Positions 9,021-18,812 of a stretch of 64,000 bases of DNA are shown here, in pieces. Each line of letters opens with the position of its first letter. Within the stretch, counting starts at the first letter, position 1. The notes beneath the pieces were generated by a model. It saw only the letters and a program-made list of their open reading frames with translations, searched no databases and had not been told where the DNA came from. The DNA comes from Aliiglaciecola sp. CAU 1673. Its GTDB lineage: Bacteria > Pseudomonadota > Gammaproteobacteria > Enterobacterales > Alteromonadaceae. The stretch spans positions 124,001 to 188,000 of the forward strand of contig NZ_JARHUG010000004.1 in NCBI RefSeq assembly GCF_029223185.1. The letters run 5' to 3'. The position numbers and the translations under genes were made by a program.

Positions 9021-9965
9021 TTAAGGCTTTGTCAGGTTTTGGGGCAGAAAAATCTCGGCCAGCATACAGCGCACGCTGCCACCGCCGATGGTTTCAATGG
9101 TAGGGATATCCAGTGGCACCAGTTGGCCGAACTGCTCTAACTGGGCTTTTTGTTCATCGCTAAATGCTGCAAAGGCTGAAGAGGACATCAGGATCAGCGC
9201 CTCGCCCTTGTCATTCTGCACTTCCAGCACATTGCCGCAAAAGGCATGCAGCTGCGCTTCACTGATTTCAATGATCTGGTGGGTTGCAGAGATGGCCTTT
9301 TTCACACGTTTTTGATCACCCGGTACGATGACATCGGTGCATATAATGGCAAAGTGTTTGCCTACAGCCATCATTACATTGGTGTGGTACACGCTTTGGC
9401 TATTTTGCATGCGGGTATCGAAGGCTTCAGCCCGCAGGTTGCGATGGGCACAGAAGGTTTCCAGCACATCGGCATGACAGCGCTGGGATAAGGCGGCGTA
9501 AACTATGCCATTGACCCTGTCGAGCACCATGGCGCCGGTGCCTTCCAGATAATGCTCGTCCTGGGCGTTATCCCGGCAATCCCAAACCGACTGGATATTA
9601 AAGCCTGCCCCGGTCAGACACTGACGCAGTCGCTGTGGCTGTACTTCCATACGACGGTTTTCCACCGCCATCGGATAGAGCACTAATTCGCCATCATCAT
9701 GGGTACTAAACCAGTTATTGGGAAACACCGCATCCGGGGTTTTCGGACCGTCTTTTTCCACTGGCAACGTCAGGATATTCACCCCCAATGCGCACAGTTT
9801 TTCCACCATAGCGTCGAATTCGGCCATGGCCAGGGTGCGGATTTCCTGGGTTTTCAAATCCAGATGCTGCTGAAAGCTATTGTCCTCGCCGGTTTGCTCG
9901 TTAAACGCAAAATGTACTGGCGGCACCATCAGTAGGGTCGAGGTGGTTTGCTGTGCTGCTGTCAT
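9021..9965 (-). CDS. ctlX: Citrulline-utilisation hydrolase CtlX-type amidinotransferase-fold protein
   Basis: 314 residues of the arginine deiminase/amidinotransferase superfamily. Visible: the N-terminal strand LLMVPPVHFAFNEQTG, the conserved block TPDAVFPNNWFSTHDDGELV, the central acid region YLEGTGAMVLDR, the His region SVYHTNVMMAVG, and the C-terminal catalytic Cys in IGGGSVRCMLAEIFLP. This pattern is that of CtlX proteins, implicated in citrulline or arginine breakdown in the cytoplasm. Its ATG overlaps the stop of tatD by four bases (ATGA), so it is translationally coupled to the end of the pabC-mltG-tmk-holB-tatD operon, a position not found in E. coli. Confidence 0.8.
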   Translation of the reverse strand: MTAAQQTTSTLLMVPPVHFAFNEQTGEDNSFQQHLDLKTQEIRTLAMAEFDAMVEKLCALGVNILTLPVEKDGPKTPDAVFPNNWFSTHDDGELVLYPMAVENRRMEVQPQRLRQCLTGAGFNIQSVWDCRDNAQDEHYLEGTGAMVLDRVNGIVYAALSQRCHADVLETFCAHRNLRAEAFDTRMQNSQSVYHTNVMMAVGKHFAIICTDVIVPGDQKRVKKAISATHQIIEISEAQLHAFCGNVLEVQNDKGEALILMSSSAFAAFSDEQKAQLEQFGQLVPLDIPTIETIGGGSVRCMLAEIFLPQNLTKP

Positions 9966-10738
9966 ACGATGCCTTTGGCCTTTTCGAATAAACGATAAAA
10001 GTTATCAGTGGTGATTTTAGCCAGCTCTTCCACCTGAATACCCTTGAGTTTGGCAATAAACTCACCCACTTCTTTCACATAAGCCGGCTCATTCGGCTTA
10101 CCGCGATAAGGCACCGGCGCCAGCCACGGGGAGTCGGTTTCAATCAGTAAACGCTCCAAGGGTAAGGCTTTGACCACCTCCTGAAGCTCTTTGGCACCGT
10201 TAAAAGTCACAATACCGGAGATGGAAATATAAAAATCCATAGCCATAGCAGCCTGGGCCATTTCCAGGGTTTCGGTGAAGCAGTGCAGCACGCCTTTGGT
10301 ATGGGCGGCTTTATGGGCTTTAAGCAAGGCAATGGTGTCTTCGCGGGCATCGCGGGTATGAATAATTAATGGCTTGCTAAGCTCGTTGGCGGCCTTGATA
10401 TGGTCGATAAAAGAGGCATGCTGCAAGGCTTTGGAGTCGGCACTGTAGAAATAATCCAGCCCCGTTTCGCCGATGGCTACCACCTTGGGATGGGCGGCTT
10501 TGTCCAGCAGTTCCTGATAATCGCAGCGATCTTCCTGATGCAGCGGATGCACGCCGCAGGAGAGTGACACATCATCAAAGCTTGCCACCGTATCGGCCAT
10601 GGCATCAAACTCACGTACCGATACGCAAACACAGAGGAAATGCTCAACGCCGCGCTCACGAGCCCGTTCTACCGCCCTATTCAGCTCGGCTTGGGACAAA
10701 TCCAGCCTGTCTAAGTGGCAATGGGAATCGACAAACAC
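9962..10738 (-). CDS. ycfH: TatD-family metal-dependent hydrolase (YcfH-like)
   Basis: 258 residues, TIM-barrel amidohydrolase. Metal ligands: the N-terminal DSHCHLD, the Glu of GETGLDYFYS, the His of PLIIHTRDARED and of VLHCFTET, and the Asp of LIETDSPWLAP. Members have DNase or D-aminoacyl-tRNA deacylase activity; E. coli YcfH follows holB exactly as here. It overlaps holB by one base and ctlX by four. No pilZ gene lies between holB and tatD, so the arrangement is like E. coli rather than Pseudomonas. Cytoplasmic; normal length. Confidence 0.92.
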   Translation of the reverse strand: MFVDSHCHLDRLDLSQAELNRAVERARERGVEHFLCVCVSVREFDAMADTVASFDDVSLSCGVHPLHQEDRCDYQELLDKAAHPKVVAIGETGLDYFYSADSKALQHASFIDHIKAANELSKPLIIHTRDAREDTIALLKAHKAAHTKGVLHCFTETLEMAQAAMAMDFYISISGIVTFNGAKELQEVVKALPLERLLIETDSPWLAPVPYRGKPNEPAYVKEVGEFIAKLKGIQVEELAKITTDNFYRLFEKAKGIV

Positions 10739-11676
10739 TAAACACTCCTACTCGAAATACCGGCTAGCTGACTTAACAGCCCGCTAAGCAACAATGCTTT
10801 ATTAATACCAGGATGGGTTAATTGCTTACTGGCCACCAAACTTGCTTGATACAAGGGCCACCACTGGTTGAATTGCGGCCCTGGGGGCTTGCTTTGACTT
10901 AACAGCCAATGCTGTAACCAATGCACAAAACGTGCAGCCTGCTCCTGCCAATGACCGGCCACCTGCACCGCGCTGGTACTCCCCTGGCGAAGCCCATCTA
11001 GCGCCGTAATAAAATCCTGGTACCCTAAGCCCGCTTCAGCATTGGCCATTTGCCTTAGAATCAGGGGAGAGGCGTAATACATCTCCAGCAAGGCAGGCTC
11101 AGCCACAATCTGCTCAGACGCCAGCCAGCGGCCACAATCGGCCTTGTCGGGCTGTGGCAACAGCAGCTTTTCACAGCGGCTTAAAATAGTCGGCAATAAG
11201 CGGTGTGGCTTGGCACTGGTCAGGATCAGATAAGTTTGCCTGGTAGGCTCTTCCAGGGTTTTTAGCAGCGCATTGGCTGCTGATTCCGTCATGCTATCGG
11301 CTTGATGGATAATCAACGCTTTGGCACCGGATAGCTGCGCGGTGCCCTGCAGCTTTTCGATGGCCTGGCGGATATCGTCCACCCCAATCTGCTTCTCGCT
11401 TTGCACCTGATGAAAATCCGGATGGGAGCCGGCAGCAAACAAAAGACAGGCCTGGCACTGACCACAGCCTCTTTGTCCCGGGGTTTTGCATAGCAAGGCC
11501 TGGGCTAACTGCACAGCCAGGTCGGCTTTACCTAAGCCCTCAGGCCCCAGCAGCAACATACCGTGATGGCACTTTTGCGCGTCCATACGCGAAAGCATCT
11601 GGCCCAGGAAAGTGTCAAACCAGGGATAACAGGCTTTCAGCTGAACTTTCAGCTGGGCTTGTGGCTGCGTATTCAT
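10738..11676 (-). CDS. holB: DNA polymerase III subunit delta'
   Basis: 312 residues. AAA+ clamp-loader subunit: P-loop GPEGLGK at 44-50, zinc-site cysteines at 63, 71, 74 and 77 (CGQCQAC), the DNA-polymerase-III signature region [10 protein letters not shown], and the SRC motif [10 protein letters not shown]. The C-terminal helical domain forms the collar of the clamp loader. Unlike many delta' proteins it keeps a recognisable P-loop, though the subunit is generally ATPase-inactive. Coupled to tmk by a four-base overlap and to tatD by one base. Confidence 0.93.
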   Translation of the reverse strand: MNTQPQAQLKVQLKACYPWFDTFLGQMLSRMDAQKCHHGMLLLGPEGLGKADLAVQLAQALLCKTPGQRGCGQCQACLLFAAGSHPDFHQVQSEKQIGVDDIRQAIEKLQGTAQLSGAKALIIHQADSMTESAANALLKTLEEPTRQTYLILTSAKPHRLLPTILSRCEKLLLPQPDKADCGRWLASEQIVAEPALLEMYYASPLILRQMANAEAGLGYQDFITALDGLRQGSTSAVQVAGHWQEQAARFVHWLQHWLLSQSKPPGPQFNQWWPLYQASLVASKQLTHPGINKALLLSGLLSQLAGISSRSV

Positions 11677-12290
11677 CGCAAAAACTCATCCACAATGGCG
11701 ATAATATCCTCTTGCACCTTGTCCATGGACTGCGCGGCATCGACGATGCGAATGTGCTTGTCACCATTGGCCAGCGCCAGGTACTTGGCGCGGGTGCGTT
11801 CGAAGAAACCAAGATTCTCTTGTTCAATCCTATCCAGTGCGCCGCGCCCTCTGGCGCGCGCTAATCCCAGCGCAGGATCAATATCCAGATAGAGGGTCAA
11901 ATCCGGGGTAAAACCTTTTAAGCTGATGGCGCGAATGGCATCCAGCAGACTGTCGGACAGCTGTCTGCCGCCCCCCTGATAGGCACGGGAAGAAAGATCG
12001 TGACGATCGCCAATTACCCATTTGCCTTGGGCCAAACCGGGCTTAATCACATTCTCCAATAGCTGGCAGCGCGCGGCATACATCAGCAACAATTCAGCCT
12101 CGATGGTGACCTTTTCGTCCCAGGGCTGCTTCACACATTCACGAATGGCTTCGGCCATGGGCGTGCCGCCCGGCTCGCGGGTACAGACCACCTGATGGCC
12201 GGCAGCGGCGATATGTTGTCTTACCACCTCGATGGCGCTGCTTTTACCGGCGCCTTCCAGGCCCTCGATGACTATAAATTTACCGCTCAT
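11673..12290 (-). CDS. tmk: Thymidylate kinase
   Basis: 205 residues. Phosphorylates dTMP to dTDP with ATP in the cytoplasm. P-loop GLEGAGKSS (residues 10-18), the [11 protein letters not shown] substrate loop, [18 protein letters not shown] (DR motif and base of the lid), and [10 protein letters not shown]. The length is normal for the family. It lies 28 bases after mltG and overlaps holB by four bases, the standard order in gammaproteobacteria. Confidence 0.96.
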   Translation of the reverse strand: MSGKFIVIEGLEGAGKSSAIEVVRQHIAAAGHQVVCTREPGGTPMAEAIRECVKQPWDEKVTIEAELLLMYAARCQLLENVIKPGLAQGKWVIGDRHDLSSRAYQGGGRQLSDSLLDAIRAISLKGFTPDLTLYLDIDPALGLARARGRGALDRIEQENLGFFERTRAKYLALANGDKHIRIVDAAQSMDKVQEDIIAIVDEFLR

Positions 12291-12318
12291 GCCTCTCTCT
12301 TTCCCAGGGCCAATGCCA

Positions 12319-13326
12319 TTATCGTTTCAGCTGGTATTGTCTCACCGCCTTGTTGTGATCATCAAGGTTGGTGGAAAACACATGGGTGCCGTCATTTCGC
12401 GCCACGAAGTAAAGTTCATCACTTTGCAGGGGGTGTAGCGCCGCTTCCAGGGAAGCCACTCCCACCATGGCAATAGGCGTTGGCGGCAGGCCTTTGATCA
12501 CATAAGTGTTATAGGGGGTGGGCTCTTTCAGATCTTTGCTGCGAATATCTCCGTCAAAGGCCTCGCCCATGCCGTAGATCACCGTGGGGTCGGTTTGCAG
12601 ACGCATATTCTTACGCAGCCGGTTCACAAACACCGCGGCGATCCTTGCCCGCTCCTCAGGTACCGCTGTTTCCTTTTCGATAATGGAGGCCATGATCAGC
12701 GCTTCGTAGGGCGAGTTATAGGGTAAATCGCTTTCTCTGCCCTGCCAGCTTGCCTCTAAGGCTTGCTGCAGGCGTTCGTAAGCCTGTTTGACAATGACTT
12801 CAGCCTTGGTCCCATTACGAAAATGGTAGGTATCAGGCATCAACCAACCTTCCAGGTTTTGTCCCTCTGGCTGCCACTGGGCAAGCAGGGATTCAGTGGA
12901 TAGGGTGCTGGCATCTAAATGCGGATGTTGGCGAAGACGCTCCAGCCAGTCTTGCCAGCGCAGACCTTCAATCAACGGAATCGCAAAAAGCTTCTCTCGC
13001 CCCTCAACCAACATCTGAAGCAGCTCTGAAGGCCGCATACCGGGACTGATTTCATAGGTGCCGGCCTTGATATTGGCCAACTGTGGCTGGCTTTTTATTA
13101 GCAGCTTCATGGGCCACTGTTGTGCTATCCAGCCGTGCTTCTGGAGTCGTTTTAGCAGTTGATGGGCGTTTTCCCCTTTTTCCAGGGTAAAAAGCGTTTT
13201 TGCGTCAACACTCAGGGGCTTTTGAATTTCCTTGGTCCAATACTGATATCCAAAAAAAGCACTAAGGGCGGCAATAAAAATAAGGCTGACCAGTACTAAC
13301 AGGCCAATTCGAATCGCTTTAGGCAA
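12319..13326 (-). CDS. mltG: Endolytic murein transglycosylase MltG (YceG)
   Basis: 335 residues from the TTG at 13326, which has AGGAG 10 bases upstream and overlaps the end of pabC by only eight bases; a longer TTG start at 13356 is possible. One N-terminal membrane anchor ([20 protein letters not shown]), a LysM-like region ([30 protein letters not shown]), then the YceG catalytic domain with the Glu in [15 protein letters not shown] and the motif [13 protein letters not shown]. It cleaves nascent glycan strands in the periplasm and so sets strand length. Conserved neighbour of pabC and tmk. Confidence 0.93.
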   Translation of the reverse strand: MPKAIRIGLLVLVSLIFIAALSAFFGYQYWTKEIQKPLSVDAKTLFTLEKGENAHQLLKRLQKHGWIAQQWPMKLLIKSQPQLANIKAGTYEISPGMRPSELLQMLVEGREKLFAIPLIEGLRWQDWLERLRQHPHLDASTLSTESLLAQWQPEGQNLEGWLMPDTYHFRNGTKAEVIVKQAYERLQQALEASWQGRESDLPYNSPYEALIMASIIEKETAVPEERARIAAVFVNRLRKNMRLQTDPTVIYGMGEAFDGDIRSKDLKEPTPYNTYVIKGLPPTPIAMVGVASLEAALHPLQSDELYFVARNDGTHVFSTNLDDHNKAVRQYQLKR

Positions 13327-14125
13327 AAGTCCACTGCTCCTGAAACTGCTTGGCAAGCTTCACATCATATTCTGTATTGTCGAACTGCCGCACCGGCACT
13401 ATTCCCATCAGGCTATTGCAGATAAACAAGCTGTCGGCCTGATGTACCCCTTGCACTTTCATGCGTACTTGTTCCACCTTGTGTCCGGCTTCGGAAAATT
13501 GCTGCAGCAGGTATTGGCGCATCACCCCTTCAACCCCGGCATAACGAAGATCCGGGGTAAACCAGCGCCCATGGCTGCGCCAAAACAGATTAGCGGCAGA
13601 GCTTTCAACCAGCATCTCATCGGTGTCACAGACCAGGGCATCATCCCAATCACGTTTAACCAGATCTTGCTTTATCAGCACCTGCTCCAATCGATTCAGA
13701 TGTTTTATTCCAGCCAAAAGCGGCTGTTTGGCCAAGCGCACCGGGCTTAACCCCAATACCACGCCATGAGCACGCCACTTGGCATAATGCACAGGCAAGC
13801 TATGCAGACTCAAGGCCCAATTGGGCTGACAAGGTTTGGGCGGCGTATAGCCCCTGCCCCCTTCTCCACGGCTGATCCAGACCTTAAGCACCCCGTGGTT
13901 GGCTTGCATGCAGTAATCCTGCACATGCTGCTCAAGGACCTGCCAGTCATCAAAGGCAATATCCAGTCTTTTCAGACCGCTTTGCAGACGTACTTTATGC
14001 AAAGGCCAAAGCTGCGGCTGTCCTTCGGCAATACGAACAGTGCTGAACAAACCGTCACCATACTGTAGTGCCCTGTCAGACACCGACAGGCTGTTGCTAA
14101 CTTTGCCGTTGATAATGGGATCCAT
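13319..14125 (-). CDS. pabC: Aminodeoxychorismate lyase
   Basis: 268 residues from the ATG at 14125; the frame extends to a TTG at 14143, but MDPIINGKV is the usual start region. A fold-type IV PLP enzyme that releases pyruvate from aminodeoxychorismate to give p-aminobenzoate for folate. Visible: ALQYGDGLFSTVRI near the N-terminus, the Schiff-base Lys in GIKHLNRLEQVL, and the C-terminal phosphate-binding region. I see no strong Shine-Dalgarno, because the start follows directly on the palindrome at 14143-14168. First gene after fabF in the normal gammaproteobacterial order. Confidence 0.9.
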   Translation of the reverse strand: MDPIINGKVSNSLSVSDRALQYGDGLFSTVRIAEGQPQLWPLHKVRLQSGLKRLDIAFDDWQVLEQHVQDYCMQANHGVLKVWISRGEGGRGYTPPKPCQPNWALSLHSLPVHYAKWRAHGVVLGLSPVRLAKQPLLAGIKHLNRLEQVLIKQDLVKRDWDDALVCDTDEMLVESSAANLFWRSHGRWFTPDLRYAGVEGVMRQYLLQQFSEAGHKVEQVRMKVQGVHQADSLFICNSLMGIVPVRQFDNTEYDVKLAKQFQEQWTFA

Positions 14126-14142
14126 GGGTGCCAATAAAAACA

Positions 14143-14168
14143 AAAAAGCCTGGTATACCAGGCTTTTT
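14143..14168 (-). terminator. Perfect 26-base palindrome between fabF and pabC (terminator or attenuator)
   Basis: Arms AAAAAGCCTGGTA and TACCAGGCTTTTT meet without a spacer, followed on the minus strand by a T-run and the pabC start 18 bases on. It looks like a rho-independent terminator inside the operon, which would lower expression of pabC-mltG-tmk-holB relative to fabF. Confidence 0.8.
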
Positions 14169-14184
14169 AACAGTTGTTAAGTTA

Positions 14185-15423
14185 TTAAGAACGCTTAAAC
14201 AATAGGGAGCCGTTTGTACCGCCAAAGCCGAAGGAGTTACACAGACTGAACTCCATCTTCACATCGCGGGCGGTATGGGGCACAAAATCCAAATCACAGC
14301 CTTCGCCCGGATTTTCCAGATTGATAGTCGGCGGGATGGCCTGGTCGCGCAAGGCAAGTACGGAGAAGATGGCTTCCACCGCACCGGCAGCACCCAGTAA
14401 GTGACCGGTCATAGACTTGGTGGAACTGACCGGTACCTTATAGGCCTGGGCACCGAACACGGATTTAACCGCCGTGGCCTCGGCCAAATCGCCTGCTGGC
14501 GTTGAGGTGCCATGGGCATTGATGTAACCCACTTGTTCCAGGTTGATTTTGGCATCCTGGATAGCATTACGCATGGCGGCTGCAGCACCTGAGCCATCTT
14601 CCGGTGGTGAGGTCATATGGTAGGCGTCGCCACTCATACCAAAACCGACCAGTTCGGCGTAGATTTTGGCGCCACGGGCTTTGGCATGCTCGTAATCTTC
14701 GAGCATCATTACACCGGCGCCTTCGCCCATGACAAAGCCGTCACGATCTCTATCCCAGGGGCGGCTGGCCGCTTTAGGGTCGTCATTACGGGAAGACAGG
14801 GCTCGAGCCGCAGCAAAGCCCCCCAGTCCCAATGGTGTAATTGAAGCTTCTGCGCCACCGGCCAGCATGGCATCGGCATCACCATAGGCAATGGTACGTG
14901 CAGCCACACCGATATTGTGCACACCCGTTGTACAGGCGGTGACGATATTCAGGTTAGGACCTTTAAGCCCTTCCATAATGGACAAGAAACCGGAAATCAT
15001 ATTGGTGATGGTCGAGGGCACAAAAAAAGGCGAAATTTTGCGTGGGCCACCAGAGAGTAACTTACTGTGGTTCTCTTCAATCAGCCCCAGGCCGCCAATG
15101 CCTGAGCCGATGGCGACACCGATGCGACCGGCATTTTGCTCATTCACCTGTATACCTGAATCTGCCAAGGCTTGTTTACCTGCGGCAATACCATACTGGA
15201 TGAAGAGATCCATTTTTTTGGTCTCTTTTTTGGGTACATACTGCTCAACATCAAAACCTTTTACTGCACCGGCAAAACGGGTGGAAAACTGACTGACGTC
15301 AAAGGAATCGATATTGCCAATGCCGCTCTCACCGGCAAGCAAGGCTTTCCAGGTGGAATCAACATCAAGTCCCAGTGGCGATAGCATGCCAAGACCAGTT
15401 ACAACAACACGACGTTTCGACAC
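14185..15423 (-). CDS. fabF: Beta-ketoacyl-ACP synthase II
   Basis: 412 residues. Condenses acyl-ACP with malonyl-ACP in fatty-acid elongation. Catalytic Cys164 in [12 protein letters not shown], His in [12 protein letters not shown], His in [15 protein letters not shown], and the C-terminal glycine-rich [14 protein letters not shown]. The length equals E. coli FabF. Follows acpP after about 140 bases that hold two hairpins; followed by the palindrome at 14143-14168. Confidence 0.97.
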   Translation of the reverse strand: MSKRRVVVTGLGMLSPLGLDVDSTWKALLAGESGIGNIDSFDVSQFSTRFAGAVKGFDVEQYVPKKETKKMDLFIQYGIAAGKQALADSGIQVNEQNAGRIGVAIGSGIGGLGLIEENHSKLLSGGPRKISPFFVPSTITNMISGFLSIMEGLKGPNLNIVTACTTGVHNIGVAARTIAYGDADAMLAGGAEASITPLGLGGFAAARALSSRNDDPKAASRPWDRDRDGFVMGEGAGVMMLEDYEHAKARGAKIYAELVGFGMSGDAYHMTSPPEDGSGAAAAMRNAIQDAKINLEQVGYINAHGTSTPAGDLAEATAVKSVFGAQAYKVPVSSTKSMTGHLLGAAGAVEAIFSVLALRDQAIPPTINLENPGEGCDLDFVPHTARDVKMEFSLCNSFGFGGTNGSLLFKRS

Positions 15424-15461
15424 AATGGCCTCCGCGAGGAATAATTAATAGGCAGGAAAAG

Positions 15462-15485
15462 AAACGGCTCCATAAAGAGCCGTTT
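15462..15485 (-). terminator. Hairpin downstream of acpP
   Basis: Arms AAACGGCTC and GAGCCGTTT (9 bp) with a 6-base loop. On the minus strand it is followed by CTTTTCC. It probably ends much of the acpP transcript, in line with ACP being made in excess over FabF. Confidence 0.7.
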
Positions 15486-15534
15486 AAGTTCTGCTAATTC
15501 AACTTTTCAAACCGGATTAATAACAACCCGAGCG

Positions 15535-15556
15535 AAATCAAGCGAGTGCTTGATTT
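15535..15556 (-). terminator. Second hairpin just after the acpP stop
   Basis: Arms AAATCAAGC and GCTTGATTT with a 4-base loop, about 10 bases after the acpP stop codon. No long T-run follows, so it may protect the mRNA 3' end rather than terminate. Confidence 0.5.
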
Positions 15557-15565
15557 TGCCGCCAA

Positions 15566-15805
15566 TTAGGCGTCTTTGTGGGCGTTGATATAATCGATGG
15601 CAGATTGAACTGTAGTGATTTTTTCAGCTTCTTCGTCTGGAATTTCGGTATCGAATTCTTCTTCCAGCGCCATCACCAGCTCTACAGTGTCCAGAGAATC
15701 TGCACCCAGATCATCAACGAAGGACGCTTCAGGCTTGACTTCTTCCTCTTTCACGCCCAATTGTTCTACGATGATTTTTATTACGCGTTCTTCGATGTTG
15801 CTCAT
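15566..15805 (-). CDS. acpP: Acyl carrier protein
   Basis: 79 residues, strongly acidic. Carries acyl intermediates on a 4'-phosphopantetheine arm attached to Ser37 in the motif [20 protein letters not shown]. Four-helix pattern and length as in E. coli. The 213 bases upstream (15806-16018), between fabG and acpP, are AT-rich and should hold a separate acpP promoter, but I cannot single out one hexamer pair with confidence. Confidence 0.98.
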   Translation of the reverse strand: MSNIEERVIKIIVEQLGVKEEEVKPEASFVDDLGADSLDTVELVMALEEEFDTEIPDEEAEKITTVQSAIDYINAHKDA

Positions 15806-16018
15806 AATTCTAGTTTTCCCTTATTAGTGAGGCTAGATGTAAATTTGCGAGTAGTGTATTCAGCAACTTCAGGCCTTGCAAGCAAGACCATCAAGTTTTT
15901 CTCTGGTCAAACCACAATCTAGCACAGTTTTTCAACAATAAAAATTTTTCAACTTTTCACTTCATATCTTCGTCTGTTCAACGAAGATAGCGACATAATT
16001 ACTAAAGCCTGATCCAAA

Positions 16019-16756
16019 TCAGGCCATCAACATACCACCGTTCACATGCAGTGTTTCACCGGTGATATAGGCCGCGCCATCGGAGGCCAGGAAAGCCACT
16101 GCCGCAGCAATTTCCTTGGGATCGCCCAGCCTGTTGGCCGGAATATCCTTGAAAATGGCTTCGCGCTGCTCGTCGGTCAGGGCTTTGGTCATATCGGTAT
16201 CGATAAAGCCAGGCGCGACCACGTTGACAGTGATGCCACGAGAAGCCACTTCACGAGCCAGGGACTTGGAAAAGCCAATTAGTCCGGCTTTCGCCGCTGC
16301 ATAGTTGGCCTGTCCGGGGTTACCGGAGCTGCCCACCACCGAACCGATGGTGATAATACGGCCATAACGCTTTTTCATCATACTGCGCAGCATGGCTTTT
16401 GACAGACGGAATACGGAGGTCAGGTTAGTGTCCAGAATGCTCTGCCACTCGTCGTCTTTCATGCGCATCAACAGGTTATCGCGGGTAATCCCGGCGTTGT
16501 TCACCAGAATGTCAATATCACCGAAGGTGGCTTTGATTTCATCCAGACAGGCTTCCATCTGCGCCACATCGGTCACATTCAGCACCCGACCGGCACCATG
16601 TTCACCCAGATAATCACTGATCGCCTGGGCCCCATTTTCAGAGGTAGCGGTACCAATTACTTTGGCGCCCTGCTCTGCCAGCATTTGCGCGATGGCTTTA
16701 CCTATGCCTCTGCTTGCGCCGGTCACCAGAGCGACTTTGCCGTTGAAATTTGTCAT
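16019..16756 (-). CDS. fabG: 3-oxoacyl-ACP reductase
   Basis: 245 residues, SDR family. NADPH loop TGASRGIG at residues 12-19, NNAG at 86-89, catalytic Ser139, Tyr152 and Lys156 (NYAAAK). Reduces 3-ketoacyl-ACP in each elongation round. Its ATG follows the TAA of fabD without a gap, and AGGTGAG inside the fabD end serves as ribosome-binding site, so the two are coupled. Confidence 0.97.
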   Translation of the reverse strand: MTNFNGKVALVTGASRGIGKAIAQMLAEQGAKVIGTATSENGAQAISDYLGEHGAGRVLNVTDVAQMEACLDEIKATFGDIDILVNNAGITRDNLLMRMKDDEWQSILDTNLTSVFRLSKAMLRSMMKKRYGRIITIGSVVGSSGNPGQANYAAAKAGLIGFSKSLAREVASRGITVNVVAPGFIDTDMTKALTDEQREAIFKDIPANRLGDPKEIAAAVAFLASDGAAYITGETLHVNGGMLMA

Positions 16757-17692
16757 TTACTCACCTTTTTCCATAAAAGATTGCAAAGATGCCGGGGTAT
16801 TGATGGCATCCGCATTTAAATTCTTATCAATGCGCTTAATCAGACCACTTAGCACCTTACCTGGCCCCACTTCCATCACCTCTGTGATGCCCATGGAAGC
16901 CATTTTCTCGATACTTTGTGTCCAGCGAACCGGACTATAGAGCTGACGAACCAAAGCATCCTTGATCTGAGTGGCATCATTGTTCATGGCCACATCAACA
17001 TTGTTAATCACCGGGATGACAGGTTGATTAAATTGGATATCAGCCAGTGCTTTGGCCAGTTTGTCGGCTGCAGGTTTCATCAGCGCACAGTGCGACGGCA
17101 CACTTACCGGCAACGGCAAGGCGCGCTTGGCACCGGCGGCTTTACAGGCTTCACCGGCGCGCTCCACAGCGTCTTTATTACCGGCAATGACCACCTGACC
17201 AGGGGAATTAAAGTTAACCGCAGAGACCACTTGCCCTTGTGCGGCACTTTCGCAGGCGGCAATCACCTTATCATCATCAAGGCCAATAATGGCAGACATG
17301 GCGCCAACGCCCATAGGCACGGCTTCCTGCATTAGCTGACCGCGCAGCTCAACCAGTTTCACCGCATCCACAAAATTCATCACACCAGCGCAAACCAAAG
17401 CAGAGTATTCTCCGAGGCTGTGCCCGGCCAGCACTTGGGGTTGCGCTGCGCCTTGGGCCTGACATAAACGCCATAGGGCAACGCTGGCAGCTAACAACGC
17501 AGGTTGGGTTCTGTGAGTCGCATTCAGCTCAGCCTCAGGCCCCTGCTGAACCAACTGCCACAGGTCGTAACCCAGGGCTTCGCCTGCCTCATCAAATGTT
17601 TGTTTAATGATGGGGAATGTCTCGGCCAACTCAGAAAGCATACCCACACTTTGCGAGCCTTGACCGGGAAATACAAACGCCAAATTCGCCAT
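16757..17692 (-). CDS. fabD: Malonyl-CoA:ACP transacylase
   Basis: 311 residues. Transfers malonyl from CoA to ACP. VFPGQGSQSVGM at the N-terminus, catalytic Ser92 in GHSLGEYSALVCAG, His in VPSHCALM, and the GPGKVLSGL motif near the C-terminus. Directly followed by fabG; separated from fabH by 157 bases that contain a strong hairpin. Confidence 0.97.
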   Translation of the reverse strand: MANLAFVFPGQGSQSVGMLSELAETFPIIKQTFDEAGEALGYDLWQLVQQGPEAELNATHRTQPALLAASVALWRLCQAQGAAQPQVLAGHSLGEYSALVCAGVMNFVDAVKLVELRGQLMQEAVPMGVGAMSAIIGLDDDKVIAACESAAQGQVVSAVNFNSPGQVVIAGNKDAVERAGEACKAAGAKRALPLPVSVPSHCALMKPAADKLAKALADIQFNQPVIPVINNVDVAMNNDATQIKDALVRQLYSPVRWTQSIEKMASMGITEVMEVGPGKVLSGLIKRIDKNLNADAINTPASLQSFMEKGE

Positions 17693-17773
17693 TATTGTTC
17701 TCCTGTTAGATGTTCTTTTGTTATTGAGGAGCGAATGGGATAGAAGAAAAACAGAATAATAGCAGCCATTGCC

Positions 17774-17817
17774 AAAACAAAAGGCCCGGCCAGATCAATT
17801 GGGCCGGCCTTTGTTTT
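17774..17817 (-). terminator. Hairpin between fabH and fabD (terminator/attenuator)
   Basis: Long stem: AAAACAAA and GGCC/GGCCC blocks pair with GGGCCGGCC and TTTGTTTT around a ~9-base loop, with one bulged base. T-rich on its far side in the minus-strand direction. It lies inside the fab operon, suggesting partial termination after fabH and possibly a new promoter for fabD in 17693-17770. Confidence 0.7.
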
Positions 17818-17849
17818 CTATAAGGCTTTATTCGCTCCGTTATAGAGAG

Positions 17850-18809
17850 TTAGTAGCGCACCAGGGCTGAGGCCCAGGCAAAGCCGCCGCCAAAGGCTTC
17901 AAGCAGCAGATTTTGCCCGCGCTGAATGCGTCCGTCACGGATGGCTGTGTCCAGTGCTGTTGGCACTGTGGCTGCCGAGGTATTGCCAAAGTGTTGTAAG
18001 GTCAGCACCACCCTTTCCATGGGCATATCCAGCTTCTTGGCCGTGGCTTTGATAATGCGGAAATTGGCCTGGTGAGGAACCAGCCAATCCAAATCGGATT
18101 TTTGCATATTGTTAGCGGCCAGGGTCTGCTCAACCACTTCGCTGAGTTTGGTTACCGCTACTTTAAAGACTTCATTGCCTTTCATGACGCCCCAGTTTTC
18201 ATGCACCGACTCGGCCACGCCGCGGGTCGGGTTGCCCACGTACAGCAAATCGCCAAAGGAGCCGGCAGAATGGATATGGGTGGAAAGGATGCCGGGCTCT
18301 TCGCTGGCTTCAATAATAGTGGCCCCAGCGGCATCGCCAAACAGAATAACCATGGTGCGATCAAATGGCGCAACCAGACGAGTTAAGCAATCGGAGCCGA
18401 CGATCAGAATACGTTTGCACATACCGGTCTTGATGTACTGGTCGGCCACACTCAGGGCAAAGCAATAACCAGCGCAAGCCGCCGCCACATCAAATGCAGG
18501 AATTCCGTCAAGATCCAATAATTTCTGGATATCACAGGCGGCACTGGGGAGGGCTTTTTCATGGCTGGTGGTGGCACAGATAATCATATCCAGGCTTTTA
18601 GGATCGATATCAGCCGCTTCAATGGCTTTTCTGGCAGCTTCAGCGCCCATGGTCGCGACAGTCTCGTCGGCGCCGATAATACGTCTTTCTTTAATGCCAG
18701 TGCGATCGGTGATCCATTCGTCATTGGTCTCCACCATTTGCTCTAAATCGGCATTGGTGCGCACTTGGCTTGGGTAATAACTCCCGGTGCCTATAATTCT
18801 CGAATACAT
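17850..18809 (-). CDS. fabH: Beta-ketoacyl-ACP synthase III
   Basis: 319 residues. Starts fatty-acid synthesis by condensing acetyl-CoA (or another short acyl-CoA) with malonyl-ACP. Catalytic Cys112 in [13 protein letters not shown], His in [11 protein letters not shown], Asn in [13 protein letters not shown], and the usual C-terminal GGGFAWAS motif. Begins three bases after the stop of plsX. Normal length. Confidence 0.97.
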   Translation of the reverse strand: MYSRIIGTGSYYPSQVRTNADLEQMVETNDEWITDRTGIKERRIIGADETVATMGAEAARKAIEAADIDPKSLDMIICATTSHEKALPSAACDIQKLLDLDGIPAFDVAAACAGYCFALSVADQYIKTGMCKRILIVGSDCLTRLVAPFDRTMVILFGDAAGATIIEASEEPGILSTHIHSAGSFGDLLYVGNPTRGVAESVHENWGVMKGNEVFKVAVTKLSEVVEQTLAANNMQKSDLDWLVPHQANFRIIKATAKKLDMPMERVVLTLQHFGNTSAATVPTALDTAIRDGRIQRGQNLLLEAFGGGFAWASALVRY

Positions 18810-18812
18810 GGG

